64,000 nucleotides of DNA from Alcaligenes parafaecalis (GTDB taxonomy: Bacteria > Pseudomonadota > Gammaproteobacteria > Burkholderiales > Burkholderiaceae_B). Every line of letters starts with the position of its first letter. Positions within the stretch are counted from its first letter, which is position 1. The notes beneath the pieces are model-generated. The model saw only the letters and a program-made list of their open reading frames with translations. It was not told where the DNA came from and did not search any database. Both the position numbers and the translations under genes were made by a program. Where the stretch lies: positions 1 to 64,000 of the forward strand of contig NZ_JAPKNA010000005.1 of NCBI RefSeq assembly GCF_026344135.1. Reading direction: 5' to 3'. Below, piece by piece: positions 25,669 through 34,853 of the stretch.

Positions 25669-26589
25669 ATGTCATACCCATCGCGCGTCAAGATTGTGGA
25701 GGTCGGCCCTCGGGACGGCCTGCAAAACGAAAAAGAATTTATTCCCACCGATATCAAAGTCGAACTGGTCAACCGTTTGTCCAATGCGGGCTTTGCAAAC
25801 GTGGAAGCGGCTTCCTTTGTCTCGCCCAAATGGGTGCCACAAATGGCGGACGGCGCAGAGGTGATGGGTGCCATTGATCGCCGCCCCGGCACTATCTATT
25901 CAGTCCTGACACCGAATATGCGTGGTTTTGAAGGGGCTCTGGCTGCCAAGGCAGACGAAGTAGTCATCTTCGCCGCCGCCAGCGAGGCCTTTTCGCAGCG
26001 CAATATCAACTGCAGCATCGAGGAGTCGCTGGAGCGCTTTGCCCCTGTTGCACAAGCGGCCAAAGAAGCCGGTCTGCGCCTGCGTGGCTCCATTAGCTGT
26101 GCCTTTGGTTGCCCCTACGAAGGCGCAGTAGCCCCCTCCAATGTGCTGAAAGTAGGCAAACGCCTGATCGAACTAGGCTGTGACGAGATCGACGTGGCCG
26201 ACACCATCGGTGTGGGTACAGCCCGCCAGGTCTACGAGGTCATGCGCATGGTGACCGAGCACATTGACCCGGTCCACGTGTCCGGCCACTTCCACGACAC
26301 TTATGGCCAGGCCATCGCCAATATCGTGGCCTCCATGCAGGCGGGTATTCATATTTTCCACAGTTCCGTGGCCGGTCTGGGCGGCTGCCCCTACGCCAAG
26401 GGAGCAACCGGCAACGTCGCCACCGAAGACGTGCTCTTCCTGATGCAAGGCCTGGACATTGAAACCGGCATTGATCTGAATGCCGTGGTGGACACGGGCC
26501 AGTGGATTTCGGCTCACCTGAAGCGCAAATCAGCCAGCAATGCCGGTAACGCCCTGGCCGCCCGCAAGCAAGGGGCCGCCGCGTGTTGA
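25669..26589 (+). CDS. mvaB: Hydroxymethylglutaryl-CoA lyase
   Basis: Cleaves HMG-CoA to acetyl-CoA and acetoacetate, the last step of leucine and some isoprenoid-chain breakdown. The 306-residue TIM-barrel protein has EVGPRDGLQNEK (metal Asp and catalytic Arg), the HFHDTYG metal-binding histidines and GLGGCPYAKGATGNVATED with the active-site Cys. Related DRE-TIM enzymes (isopropylmalate or citramalate synthase) lack this Cys loop. No other leucine-degradation gene is adjacent. The stop overlaps the next start by one base. Confidence 0.93.
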   Translation: MSYPSRVKIVEVGPRDGLQNEKEFIPTDIKVELVNRLSNAGFANVEAASFVSPKWVPQMADGAEVMGAIDRRPGTIYSVLTPNMRGFEGALAAKADEVVIFAAASEAFSQRNINCSIEESLERFAPVAQAAKEAGLRLRGSISCAFGCPYEGAVAPSNVLKVGKRLIELGCDEIDVADTIGVGTARQVYEVMRMVTEHIDPVHVSGHFHDTYGQAIANIVASMQAGIHIFHSSVAGLGGCPYAKGATGNVATEDVLFLMQGLDIETGIDLNAVVDTGQWISAHLKRKSASNAGNALAARKQGAAAC

Positions 26590-27056
26590 TGAGCCAAGCC
26601 CCCTCGAAAGAGGAAATCGATGCCATGTTGAAAGATCTGGGCTCGCTTCCCATCCAGGGCCGCTCCTGGCCCAAATGGGTGGCAGCCGGTGCCTGGATTG
26701 TGTTGGCCCTGATCGGTGTACGTTTCGCCCTGGTGGCCAGCTCCCCGCAAGGCGCAGCCATCAGCCCTGTGCTGGCAGGCTGTCTGGTCTTGCTGTTTAC
26801 TGGCCTGATCCTGATCGCCTGGCATATGTGGCACGGCATCACCACCATTGATCAGAACGGCATACGCCAGAACTGGATCATGAAACGGGAAGTGCAATGG
26901 CAAGACATCCACTTTGCCAAGTTCGTGCCCCTGTTCAACTCCAAGCGCCTGATCTGTTTTACCCGGCGCGGACGACCTGTGATTTTTCAGGGTGCCACGC
27001 AGGATCTGCAAGTGGCCTTTGCCAAGATTTCGCTGGTGTTACGGCGCAAGAACTAA
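26589..27056 (+). CDS. Small membrane protein with PH-like domain, function unknown
   Basis: 155 residues. Two membrane helices (about 30-50 and 58-80) are followed by a basic region, DQNGIRQNWIMKREVQWQDI, which resembles the bacterial PH-like domain of small two-helix membrane proteins. The start ATG overlaps the stop of mvaB (TGATG), so translation is coupled although no metabolic tie is apparent. I cannot assign a function. A strong terminator follows about 80 bases after the stop. Confidence 0.7.
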   Translation: MSQAPSKEEIDAMLKDLGSLPIQGRSWPKWVAAGAWIVLALIGVRFALVASSPQGAAISPVLAGCLVLLFTGLILIAWHMWHGITTIDQNGIRQNWIMKREVQWQDIHFAKFVPLFNSKRLICFTRRGRPVIFQGATQDLQVAFAKISLVLRRKN

Positions 27057-27138
27057 GTCTCCAGGTTTGCCCCATGCGGCTTTGGCCTATTGGGGCAAAG
27101 AGCAAATCAGATTCATGACCCTCGAATCTAGCAGCCAA

Positions 27139-27173
27139 TAAAAAAGCAGCTCCCAAAGAGAGCTGCTTTTTTT
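27139..27173. terminator. Bidirectional intrinsic terminator
   Basis: AGCAGCTC and GAGCTGCT around a 7-base loop, flanked by A and T runs on both sides. It serves the rightward membrane-protein gene and the leftward amino-acid receptor gene. Confidence 0.85.
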
Positions 27174-27192
27174 ATCGCGAATCCTGAAAGGA

Positions 27193-28209
27193 TTAACGAA
27201 TAGGCAGACCGTAGATCAGGCCGCCATCAATCCACAAAGCATTCAAGCCACGTTCGATTTGCAGCGGGCTACCTTTACCGACGTTGCGGTCAAAGGACTC
27301 GCCGTAGTTACCGACTTGCTTGATGATGTTGTAGGCCCATTTTTCATCCAGGCCCAGGTTTTTACCGGCACCGGGCGTCACGCCCAGCAGACGCTGAATG
27401 TTGGGGTTGTTGCTCTTGAGCTTCTCGTCCACGTTAGCCGCTGTCACGCCCAATTCTTCGGCGTTGAAGCTGGCCTGAATGGACCATTTCACAATGTTCA
27501 GCCAAGCATCGTCGCCCTGGCGAACGAATGGGCCCAGAGGCTCTTTGGAAATGATTTCAGGCAGCACCTGGTAGTCGTCCGGGTTCTCCATTTTGGAGAT
27601 ACGGATCGAAGCCAGGCCGGAAGCGTCGGTGGAGAACACGTCACAGCGGCCAGCCACGAAAGCGTTAACCACTTCGTTGAACTGTTCGATGACCACAGGT
27701 TTGTACTCAACCTTGTTGGCACGAGCCCAGTCAGCCATGGTGTTTTCGTTGGACGTGCCGGTCTGCATACAAACCGTGGCGCCGTTCAATTCCTTGGCGC
27801 TGGATACGCCCAGCTTCTTGGACACCAGGAAGCCCTGGCCGTCGTAGAAGTTGATGCCTGCGTGGACAGCGCCCACGGCGGTGTCACGTTGCTGGGTCAC
27901 AGTGGTGTTACGGGCCAGCAAATCAATTTCACCGGACTGCAAGGCGGTAAAGCGTTGCTGCGAGTTCAAGGGCACGGCCTTGAACTTGCTGGCGTCGCCC
28001 AAGGTGGCGGCGGCTACCGAGCGACATACGTCAATATCCAGGCCAGTCCATGTGCCCTTGTCGTCAGGAGCAGAGAAGCCGGCAAAACCGGTGGTCACGC
28101 CACACAGCACATGGCCGCGCTGTTTGACATTGTCCAGGGTGGCGGCCTGGGCAGCAGGCAGGCTGGCCATCAGGGCCAAAACTACGGCAGAAACGGGCAC
28201 AAAGCGCAT
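27193..28209 (-). CDS. Amino-acid ABC transporter substrate-binding protein (AapJ-like)
   Basis: 338-residue periplasmic receptor of the SBP_bac_3 family, closest to the general L-amino-acid receptor AapJ/BztA in length and in motifs GFSAPDDKGTWTGLDIDVCR, ARNTTVTQQRD and KEPLGPFVRQGDDAW. Signal peptide 1-22 ends AQA. GAGGAGAG precedes the ATG. The usual partner genes aapQMP are absent on both sides, so the receptor is an orphan that must use a permease encoded elsewhere. Confidence 0.9.
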   Translation of the reverse strand: MRFVPVSAVVLALMASLPAAQAATLDNVKQRGHVLCGVTTGFAGFSAPDDKGTWTGLDIDVCRSVAAATLGDASKFKAVPLNSQQRFTALQSGEIDLLARNTTVTQQRDTAVGAVHAGINFYDGQGFLVSKKLGVSSAKELNGATVCMQTGTSNENTMADWARANKVEYKPVVIEQFNEVVNAFVAGRCDVFSTDASGLASIRISKMENPDDYQVLPEIISKEPLGPFVRQGDDAWLNIVKWSIQASFNAEELGVTAANVDEKLKSNNPNIQRLLGVTPGAGKNLGLDEKWAYNIIKQVGNYGESFDRNVGKGSPLQIERGLNALWIDGGLIYGLPIR

Positions 28210-28299
28210 CGGGCTCTCCTCAGAAGGTATAGGTATTGACTATTTTCCAGCATAGTACCGCAGCCCGACTGCTACTTGTGTGCATATCTACATGGCTAA

Positions 28300-29580
28300 T
28301 TAATCGTAGCTGCGTTGGTCTTCGATGACTTTACCATCCCGAGGCAAGGCACCTGGCTCTACAAATTCCACCTGAGCACGCAGTTTGGTGATTTCCCGGA
28401 TCGAGTCGGCCAAGGCACTTTCCAGACCTTCAGGCTTGGCGGTGACTTCCACCTGGAACACCATCTGGTCCTGACCGCTGGCACCCCGTACCACTAGACG
28501 TGCCTGACCCAGCTCCTTGTGACGCAAACGAATCTGCTCCACTTGTCCCGGATGGACAAACATGCCGCGTACCTTGGTTGTCTGGTCAGCACGCCCCATC
28601 CAGCCGCGAATACGCTGGTTGGTACGACCGCAAGGAGACTGACCGGGCATGACGGCGGACAAATCGCCCGTGCCAAAGCGCACCAGCGGGTAGTCGGGGT
28701 TAAAGGAGGTCACAACAACCTCACCCACCTCTCCTGGAGCGACAGGCTGACCAGTACCGGGTCGCACGATTTCCAGAATCAGGTTTTCATTGAGCACCAA
28801 GCCTTCGCGGGCCTGGGTTTCATAGGCAATCATGCCCAGATCGGCACTGCCGTAGGCCTGGTAGCCTGCCACACCGTGCTCGCTGAACCATTTTTGCAGA
28901 GATGGCGGATACGCCTCTCCCGAGAACAGGGCTTTAGTCAGACCCGGCAAGGCAATCTGCATGGACTGGGCTTTTTCCATGATGATCTTCAGAAAGCTGG
29001 GCGTACCGGTATAGCCATTGGGACGCAGGTCCGCCATGGCCTGTACTTGCTGCTCTGTCTGACCCACCCCGCCCGGAAACACCGTGCAATCCAGGGCATG
29101 GGCAGCGGTTTCCATCATGGAGCCAGCCGGGGTGAAGTGGTAGGAGAAACAATTGAAAATCAGCTCTTCCCGACGAAATCCTGCCGCGTAGAGGGCGCGA
29201 GCAAAACCCCAATAATCCGGGCGACGGCTTTCAGGTTCGTACATGGGGCCGGGCGAGGCAAACACTTTACGTGCGGCACCCCAGCCTATGGAGGAGAAGC
29301 CCCCAAACACCGATTGCGCATAGGCCGCAGAATCTGCACCAGAACGGGCTTGTTCACGTGCTGCAAGCTGGGCTTGCAGCAGTTCACCTTTGCGAAACAC
29401 AGGGATGGCCAACAGATCTTCGCGGCTGCGTACCGCACCCAGATCCACGGACTCCAATTGCTTGGCAATGGCCGGTGCCCCTTTGGCAGCCGCTTGCAGC
29501 ACCTGCGGCAGGCGGGTCATTAAATCGGCTTCGCGCTCGTCCGGTTCCAGGGTTTCGCGCTCGTCGTAATATTCGCTCAT
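28300..29580 (-). CDS. PaaK-like phenylacetate-CoA ligase family protein with degenerate P-loop
   Basis: 426-residue member of the adenylate-forming superfamily, nearest to phenylacetate-CoA ligase. Present: YQAYGSADLGMIAYE (A5-like), FGTGDLSAV (A7), GRADQTTKVRGMFVHP (A8) and the C-terminal PRDGKVIED with the catalytic lysine (A10). The ATP-phosphate loop, normally SSGTTGxPT, reads FSSIGWGAARK instead, so activity may be altered. ATG 29580 has a strong GGAGGAGAG site. It is the last gene of the seven-gene liv-type operon, 161 bases after livF. Confidence 0.82.
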   Translation of the reverse strand: MSEYYDERETLEPDEREADLMTRLPQVLQAAAKGAPAIAKQLESVDLGAVRSREDLLAIPVFRKGELLQAQLAAREQARSGADSAAYAQSVFGGFSSIGWGAARKVFASPGPMYEPESRRPDYWGFARALYAAGFRREELIFNCFSYHFTPAGSMMETAAHALDCTVFPGGVGQTEQQVQAMADLRPNGYTGTPSFLKIIMEKAQSMQIALPGLTKALFSGEAYPPSLQKWFSEHGVAGYQAYGSADLGMIAYETQAREGLVLNENLILEIVRPGTGQPVAPGEVGEVVVTSFNPDYPLVRFGTGDLSAVMPGQSPCGRTNQRIRGWMGRADQTTKVRGMFVHPGQVEQIRLRHKELGQARLVVRGASGQDQMVFQVEVTAKPEGLESALADSIREITKLRAQVEFVEPGALPRDGKVIEDQRSYD

Positions 29581-29741
29581 CTCTCCTCCAGTGGGATGAA
29601 TTGGCATTCAAACACTCCCGCGCCCAGCCGACTTTCTGCCCGTAGACAGAGACGTGTCGATGCCAAGCTCTGCTACCACACCCCGTGTAGCCAGAAGCTG
29701 CCCAAAACTAAAAACGTCAAAAAGGGTAAGGGGTAGCGGCT

Positions 29742-30575
29742 TTACGCCAACCAGCGCTTGCGTCGTCGATAAAATTTATTGTCGCGAAAGCTCTTGCGCT
29801 CGCCCCCGGACACACCCAGATAGAACTCCTTGACGTCCTCGTTCTCCGCCAAGGCCTGGGAAGGTCCATCCATCATCACCCGACCGTTTTCCAGGATGTA
29901 GCCGTAGTCGGCATACTTCAGGGCCACGTTGGTGTTCTGCTCGGCCAGCAAGAAGCTGACTCGCTCGCGCTGATTCAAGTCACGCACGATCTCGAAAATC
30001 TCTTCCACCACCTGCGGGGCCAGCCCCATGGAAGGTTCATCCAGCAAAATCATGCCCGGGTCGGCCATCAGGGCACGGCCAATGGCACACATTTGCTGCT
30101 CTCCGCCCGAGGTATAGCCTGCCTGACTGGTGCGACGCTGCTTCAGACGCGGAAAGTACTGGTACACCTTGTCCAGCTCGGCGCTTAAATCGCCGCGCGA
30201 CAGGGAGCGGGTATACGCCCCGGTCAGCAAGTTTTCTTCAATACTCAAGTGCGCAAAACAGTGACGCCCTTCCATCACCTGCACCACGCCGCGCTTGACC
30301 AGATCAGCCGGTGTCAGTTGGTCGATGCGTTCACCACGCAAATGAATCTGGCCTTTGGTCACATCGCCGCGCTCGGCGCGCAGCAAGTTCGATACGGCCC
30401 GCAAGGTCGTGGTTTTACCGGCACCGTTGGCGCCCAGCAAGGCAACAATCCGCCCTTCCGGCACACGCAAGGAAACGCCCTTGAGCACCAGAATGACGTG
30501 GTTGTAAATCACTTCGATGCCATTGACGTCCAACAGCGTTGGCGTCTCATCCACTTGGCCTACGGTCTCACTCAT
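29742..30575 (-). CDS. livF: Branched-chain-type ABC transporter ATP-binding protein
   Basis: 277-residue HAAT-family ATPase. Walker A GANGAGKTT, the Q-loop and HCFAHLSIEENLLTGAY, signature SGGEQQM and Walker B MILLDEPSMGLAP are all present. The extra C-terminal tail (residues 240-277, basic: FRDNKFYRRRKRW) is longer than in LivF. It pairs with LivG of the same operon to power LivH/LivM. A GTG 12 bases upstream is an alternative start. Confidence 0.9.
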   Translation of the reverse strand: MSETVGQVDETPTLLDVNGIEVIYNHVILVLKGVSLRVPEGRIVALLGANGAGKTTTLRAVSNLLRAERGDVTKGQIHLRGERIDQLTPADLVKRGVVQVMEGRHCFAHLSIEENLLTGAYTRSLSRGDLSAELDKVYQYFPRLKQRRTSQAGYTSGGEQQMCAIGRALMADPGMILLDEPSMGLAPQVVEEIFEIVRDLNQRERVSFLLAEQNTNVALKYADYGYILENGRVMMDGPSQALAENEDVKEFYLGVSGGERKSFRDNKFYRRRKRWLA

Positions 30576-30625
30576 AATCTTCCCCACGCAATGCAGTGCC
30601 CAGGGCGAACCCTGGGCGCCTGGGT

Positions 30626-31945
30626 TTAGCCTTCGCAGGTGCGAGGCGTAATTTTCTTCTCAGCGGCGTACTTGGCCGACATTTCTTTGACTAATGGATC
30701 AACGAAGTTCTTGTCGGACTGATACCAGTCAGATACGACTTCAAACTTGTTGCCGTCCCACTGCACAATACGTGCCCAGTCATCACCCATGTGGTTGCTG
30801 CAAGAGGTCTTGACGGGACGCATGATGCCCTCAAAGCCCAGCTCTTTCAGACGTGCTTCGTCCAGGTCCAGGTTCTCAAAGCCCCAGCGCACTTGCTCAG
30901 GCGTCATTTGCTTGCCCTTGCCAAACTTCTCTTGTGCGGTGCGAATGGCTTCTACCTGCATCATGGAGATCATCATGCCGCGGGTGTGAGCCAAGGAACC
31001 GACGTGCTTGTCGCGGTTTTCAGCCCCTTTGCCTTTGGCGTGCAGATCGCGCACGGCATCATGCACCGGACCATCGCCAGCACTGTTGTGAATGGTGATG
31101 CCCTTGTAGCCCTTGGCGGTCTGGCCCAGATCGACCACATCGCTCTCGGACGCTGCCCACCAGATGCCATAGATCTTCTCGCGTGGGTAACCCACGGCCT
31201 GTGCTTCACGAATGGCGGTAGGCGTCATGATCCCGGCGCTCCACAGCAAGACGAAGTCAGGACGGTTTTTACGCACTTGCAGCCAGGTGGATTTTTGTTC
31301 CACACCAGGAGCGGTCACAGGGTACAGATCCAGCTTGAAGCCTTGCTCTTTGGCACGTGCCTGCAACAGGGCGATAGGTTCTTTACCGTAAGGCGAGTCG
31401 TGGTAGACCAGAGCAATGCGCTGATCTTTAAGCTTGTCCTCGCCCACTTGCTTGGCGATGTCCTGGATCATGACGTCAGCAGCGGTCCAGTAGGTGCCCA
31501 GCAGTGGGAAGTTCCACTCGAACACCGCGCCGTTAGCCGAGTGAGACAGACCGTAGCCCATGGTTTCAATGGTCACGCCATCGACAAAGGCCTTGTCAGT
31601 CAGTGCGAAGGTAATGCCTGTGGACTGGGTATCAAAGCCCGAAGCGCCCCCGTTCTTGCCTTTCATGCGCTCGTAGCACTCGACACCACGGTCGGTGGCA
31701 TACGCGGTTTCACACTCCTCGTACACCAGCTTGACGCCATTGACACCGCCGTCACGTTCATTGACCAAAGCCAGATAGTCCAGCTTGCCGTCCGCCCATG
31801 GGATACCCAGTGGGGCAAAGGAGCCGGTGCGGTAGGTCAGCAGGGGAATGTACTGTTCCTCGGCTGCCAAAGCGGCTGTGCTCATGGTCAACATTGCAGC
31901 GCAAGCACTCAAGCCGAGCACAGCGCGTTTCAGTCGTGTTGTCAT
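30626..31945 (-). CDS. livK: Branched-chain-type ABC transporter substrate-binding protein
   Basis: 439-residue periplasmic receptor (Peripla_BP_6 fold), larger than amino-acid LivK proteins (about 370). Signal peptide 1-27 ends ALA. Three Cys residues lie in EECETAYATDRGVECYERM and a pair near SCSNHM and RTCEG, possible disulfides. Receptors of this size next to CoA ligases are typical for aromatic or fatty-acid-like carboxylates, not for leucine. GGAGG lies about 8 bases upstream of the ATG. The gene is read before livF. Confidence 0.9.
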   Translation of the reverse strand: MTTRLKRAVLGLSACAAMLTMSTAALAAEEQYIPLLTYRTGSFAPLGIPWADGKLDYLALVNERDGGVNGVKLVYEECETAYATDRGVECYERMKGKNGGASGFDTQSTGITFALTDKAFVDGVTIETMGYGLSHSANGAVFEWNFPLLGTYWTAADVMIQDIAKQVGEDKLKDQRIALVYHDSPYGKEPIALLQARAKEQGFKLDLYPVTAPGVEQKSTWLQVRKNRPDFVLLWSAGIMTPTAIREAQAVGYPREKIYGIWWAASESDVVDLGQTAKGYKGITIHNSAGDGPVHDAVRDLHAKGKGAENRDKHVGSLAHTRGMMISMMQVEAIRTAQEKFGKGKQMTPEQVRWGFENLDLDEARLKELGFEGIMRPVKTSCSNHMGDDWARIVQWDGNKFEVVSDWYQSDKNFVDPLVKEMSAKYAAEKKITPRTCEG

Positions 31946-32031
31946 CTCCTGGTCCTCCGATAAGTACCATTTGTCTAAGTACCCCATCCCGATTGGTGGG
32001 GCTGTTTTTGTAATGAACTGCCTACCTGCTA

Positions 32032-33096
32032 TTAATGGGGGAAGGGCCACAAACGCAGCTTTTCCTTACCAATACTCCAGAGTCGAGCCAAACCGTGCGG
32101 CTCCACAATCAAGAAAAATACGATCAGGGCACCGAACACCATGTGTTCAATGTGCGAGGCGGTATCCACGCCAATCGACACGCCAAACCAGTGCGGCACG
32201 TTCGTCAGGAACACGGGCAGCAAGACCATGAAAGCGGCACCAAAGAAGCTGCCCACAATCGAGCCCAGACCACCGATGATGACGATGAACAGCAACTGCA
32301 AGGAACGGTTCAAGTCAAAGGCCAGCGGTTCCCAGGAACCCAGGTGTACAAAGGCCCACAAAGCACCAGCCACACCGATGATGAAAGAGCTGACGGCAAA
32401 GGCGGTGAGCTTGGCGTAGACCGGACGAATACCAATCACCTCAGCCGCCACGTCCATGTCACGAATCGCCATCCATTGACGCCCAATTGCGCCACGCACC
32501 AGGTTCTTGGCCAGGAGCGCGAACACCACCACAAACAGCAGCACAAACAAGTACTTTTGCATGGGAGTCTGAACAGGCAGACCGAAGGCGCTCAAGGCAG
32601 GCACGGACACGTTGCCCGATGGCGAATAGTTGGTGAAAAAGGCGATACGCAGGAAAGCCCAATCCACAAAGAACTGTGCGGCCAGCGTCGTAACAGCCAG
32701 GTACAGACCCCGAATACGCAAACTGGGGATACCGAAGGCCACACCCACCAAAGTAGCGAAGACACCGCCCAGCAGGATCTGCAAGACCAGTGGCAGTTCC
32801 GGAATACGGACACCAAAGTTCCAGGCGGCGTAGGCGCCCACTGCCATGAAGGCACCCGAACCGATGGAAATCTGGCCGCAATAGCCCACCAGAATATTCA
32901 GGCCAATCGCTGCCAAGGACAGGATCAGAAAGGGGATCAGAATGGCTTGCAGGAAGTAGTTGGATGCCATGGCTGGCACCAGCAGGAATGCCACCAGCAA
33001 CAAGCCCAACACCACATAGCGATCCTGGCGGATGGGAAAAATCTGCTGGTCAGCCCGATAGCTGCTTTTGAACTGACCATTTTCGCGGTAAATCAT
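32032..33096 (-). CDS. livM: Branched-chain-type ABC transporter permease
   Basis: 354-residue inner-membrane protein with about ten hydrophobic segments. The family features GYCGQISIGSGAFMAVGAY near residue 70 and GGLGSIVGSFFGAAF near 275 (contact with the ATPase) are present. It forms the translocation path with LivH. The start lies 12 bases after the livH stop. Confidence 0.92.
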   Translation of the reverse strand: MIYRENGQFKSSYRADQQIFPIRQDRYVVLGLLLVAFLLVPAMASNYFLQAILIPFLILSLAAIGLNILVGYCGQISIGSGAFMAVGAYAAWNFGVRIPELPLVLQILLGGVFATLVGVAFGIPSLRIRGLYLAVTTLAAQFFVDWAFLRIAFFTNYSPSGNVSVPALSAFGLPVQTPMQKYLFVLLFVVVFALLAKNLVRGAIGRQWMAIRDMDVAAEVIGIRPVYAKLTAFAVSSFIIGVAGALWAFVHLGSWEPLAFDLNRSLQLLFIVIIGGLGSIVGSFFGAAFMVLLPVFLTNVPHWFGVSIGVDTASHIEHMVFGALIVFFLIVEPHGLARLWSIGKEKLRLWPFPH

Positions 33097-33108
33097 ATCG
33101 ACTCCACC

Positions 33109-34038
33109 TCAGACGCGATCAATAATCTTCTCGCCGAACAGACCTTGAGGTCGGAACAGCAAGAACACCAGGGCCAGCACATAAGCAAACCAGATCTCGA
33201 TGCCGCCACCTACATAAGGGCCCAGATACACCTCGGACACCTTCTCGCCTACACCGATAATCAGGCCGCCCACAATGGCACCGGGCACCGATGTCAGACC
33301 ACCCAGAATCACCACCGGCAAGGCGCGCAGCGCTGCGGTAGACAGGGTGAACTGCACTCCATACTTGGAGCCCCAGATGATGCCCGCCACCAGAGCCACC
33401 AAACCGGCCACGGTCCAGACCACGACCCAGATACGGTTCAGGGGAATACCAATGGATTGCGCTGCCTGGTGATCGTCCGCCACCGCACGCAGGGCACGAC
33501 CTACGCTGGTGTATTGGAAAAACATGGCCAGGGCAGCCACCAGCAAGGCAGCAACCACCGCCGAGCTCAAGTCTTCCAGGCTGACCAGCACACCGCCTTC
33601 AAACACGGATTCCAGAATGAAAGCCGGGTCTTTGGGCATACCCACATCAATGGAATACACGGAGCTGCCAAACACGATCTGGCCCAGGCCATCAAGCAGA
33701 TAGCTGATACCGATGGTGGCCATCAGCAAGGTTGTGCCTTCCTGGTTGACCAGATAACGCAGCACCCAGCGCTCAATCACGACAGCCAGCACAAACATCA
33801 AGATGGCCGAGACAATGAAAGCCAGCACATTGCCCAAAATGCCAGGCTCCATGCCCAGCAACTGCGGAATCCACTGGGACAGACGGGCCATGGCCAGTGC
33901 GGCCACCAGCACCATTGCGCCCTGTGCAAAGTTAAAGACACCCGATGCTTTGAAGATCAGGACAAAGCCCAGCGCGACCAAGGCGTACAACATCCCGCTC
34001 ATCAGCCCGCCCAGCAAAGTTTCAAGAAAAAATGCCAT
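33109..34038 (-). CDS. livH: Branched-chain-type ABC transporter permease
   Basis: 309-residue inner-membrane protein with about eight hydrophobic segments, beginning MAFFLETLLGGLMSGMLYAL and containing the GVFNFAQGAMVLVAA and GGLTSVPGAIVGGL segments typical of LivH. It partners with LivM. The gene begins 11 bases after livG. A 678-codon frame on the opposite strand over livM-livH is a codon-bias shadow. Confidence 0.92.
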   Translation of the reverse strand: MAFFLETLLGGLMSGMLYALVALGFVLIFKASGVFNFAQGAMVLVAALAMARLSQWIPQLLGMEPGILGNVLAFIVSAILMFVLAVVIERWVLRYLVNQEGTTLLMATIGISYLLDGLGQIVFGSSVYSIDVGMPKDPAFILESVFEGGVLVSLEDLSSAVVAALLVAALAMFFQYTSVGRALRAVADDHQAAQSIGIPLNRIWVVVWTVAGLVALVAGIIWGSKYGVQFTLSTAALRALPVVILGGLTSVPGAIVGGLIIGVGEKVSEVYLGPYVGGGIEIWFAYVLALVFLLFRPQGLFGEKIIDRV

Positions 34039-34049
34039 GTCCGTTCCCC

Positions 34050-34853
34050 TCAATGGCCAGCGCCAAGATAGGCGCGGATGACGTCCGGGTTTTGTCGTAC
34101 TTCGTCAGGAACCCCGTCACCAATTTTCTTGCCATAGTCCAAGACCACCACGCGGTCCGAAATGTCCATGACCACGCCCATATCGTGTTCGATCAAAACA
34201 ATCGTGGTGCCGTACTCTTCGTTCACATCCAGAATAAAGCGGCACATATCCTGCTTTTCTTCGATGTTCATGCCCGCCATGGGCTCGTCCAGCAGCAGAA
34301 TGCTCGGTTGCATCGCCAGCGCCCGACCCAGGTCAACCCGTTTTTGCAGGCCGTAAGGCAGACGTCCCACCGGCGTTTTGCGGTAGGCCTGAATCTCCAG
34401 GAAGTCGATAATGCCTTCCACGTATTCACGGTTGCGAATCTCTTCACGCTCGGCACCGCCCAGTCGGAAAGCCTGGGCAAACACCCCGCTTTTCATGTGC
34501 AGATTGCGGCCGGTCATGATGTTGTCCAGCACACTCATGCCCTTGAACAGCGCCAGGTTCTGGAAGGTACGGGCAATGCCCTGCTCTGCCGTGTGACGCG
34601 AGTTCATGCGTGCATAACTCTGGTCCCGCAAGACAATCTCGCCTTGTTGTGGTGCATACACGCCGTTGATGACGTTCAGCATGGAGCTTTTGCCTGCCCC
34701 GTTCGGGCCGATGATGGAACGGATCTCGTGTTCACGAATGTTGAACGAGATATCTGTCAAGGCTTTCACACCACCAAAGGACAGCGAAATATTCTTCAAA
34801 TCCAGTACTACAGGGCCAATGCGACGGCCCGGCGTTTGCGCCTCAGTCATCAT
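34050..34853 (-). CDS. livG: Branched-chain-type ABC transporter ATP-binding protein
   Basis: 267-residue ATPase: Walker A GPNGAGKSS, signature LPYGLQKRVDLGRAL (the diverged ABC signature common in LivG), Walker B ILLLDEPMAG, and the C-terminal BCA_ABC_TP_C extension. Its start overlaps the stop of the upstream acyl-CoA synthetase by four bases (ATGATGA), so transport and activation genes are translationally coupled. Confidence 0.93.
   Translation of the reverse strand: MMTEAQTPGRRIGPVVLDLKNISLSFGGVKALTDISFNIREHEIRSIIGPNGAGKSSMLNVINGVYAPQQGEIVLRDQSYARMNSRHTAEQGIARTFQNLALFKGMSVLDNIMTGRNLHMKSGVFAQAFRLGGAEREEIRNREYVEGIIDFLEIQAYRKTPVGRLPYGLQKRVDLGRALAMQPSILLLDEPMAGMNIEEKQDMCRFILDVNEEYGTTIVLIEHDMGVVMDISDRVVVLDYGKKIGDGVPDEVRQNPDVIRAYLGAGH

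Noticed and set aside
32035..34071. 678-codon frame on the plus strand over livM and livH
   Set aside because: Its product is rich in His and Gln with no domain; it mirrors the codon bias of the real membrane-protein genes on the other strand.
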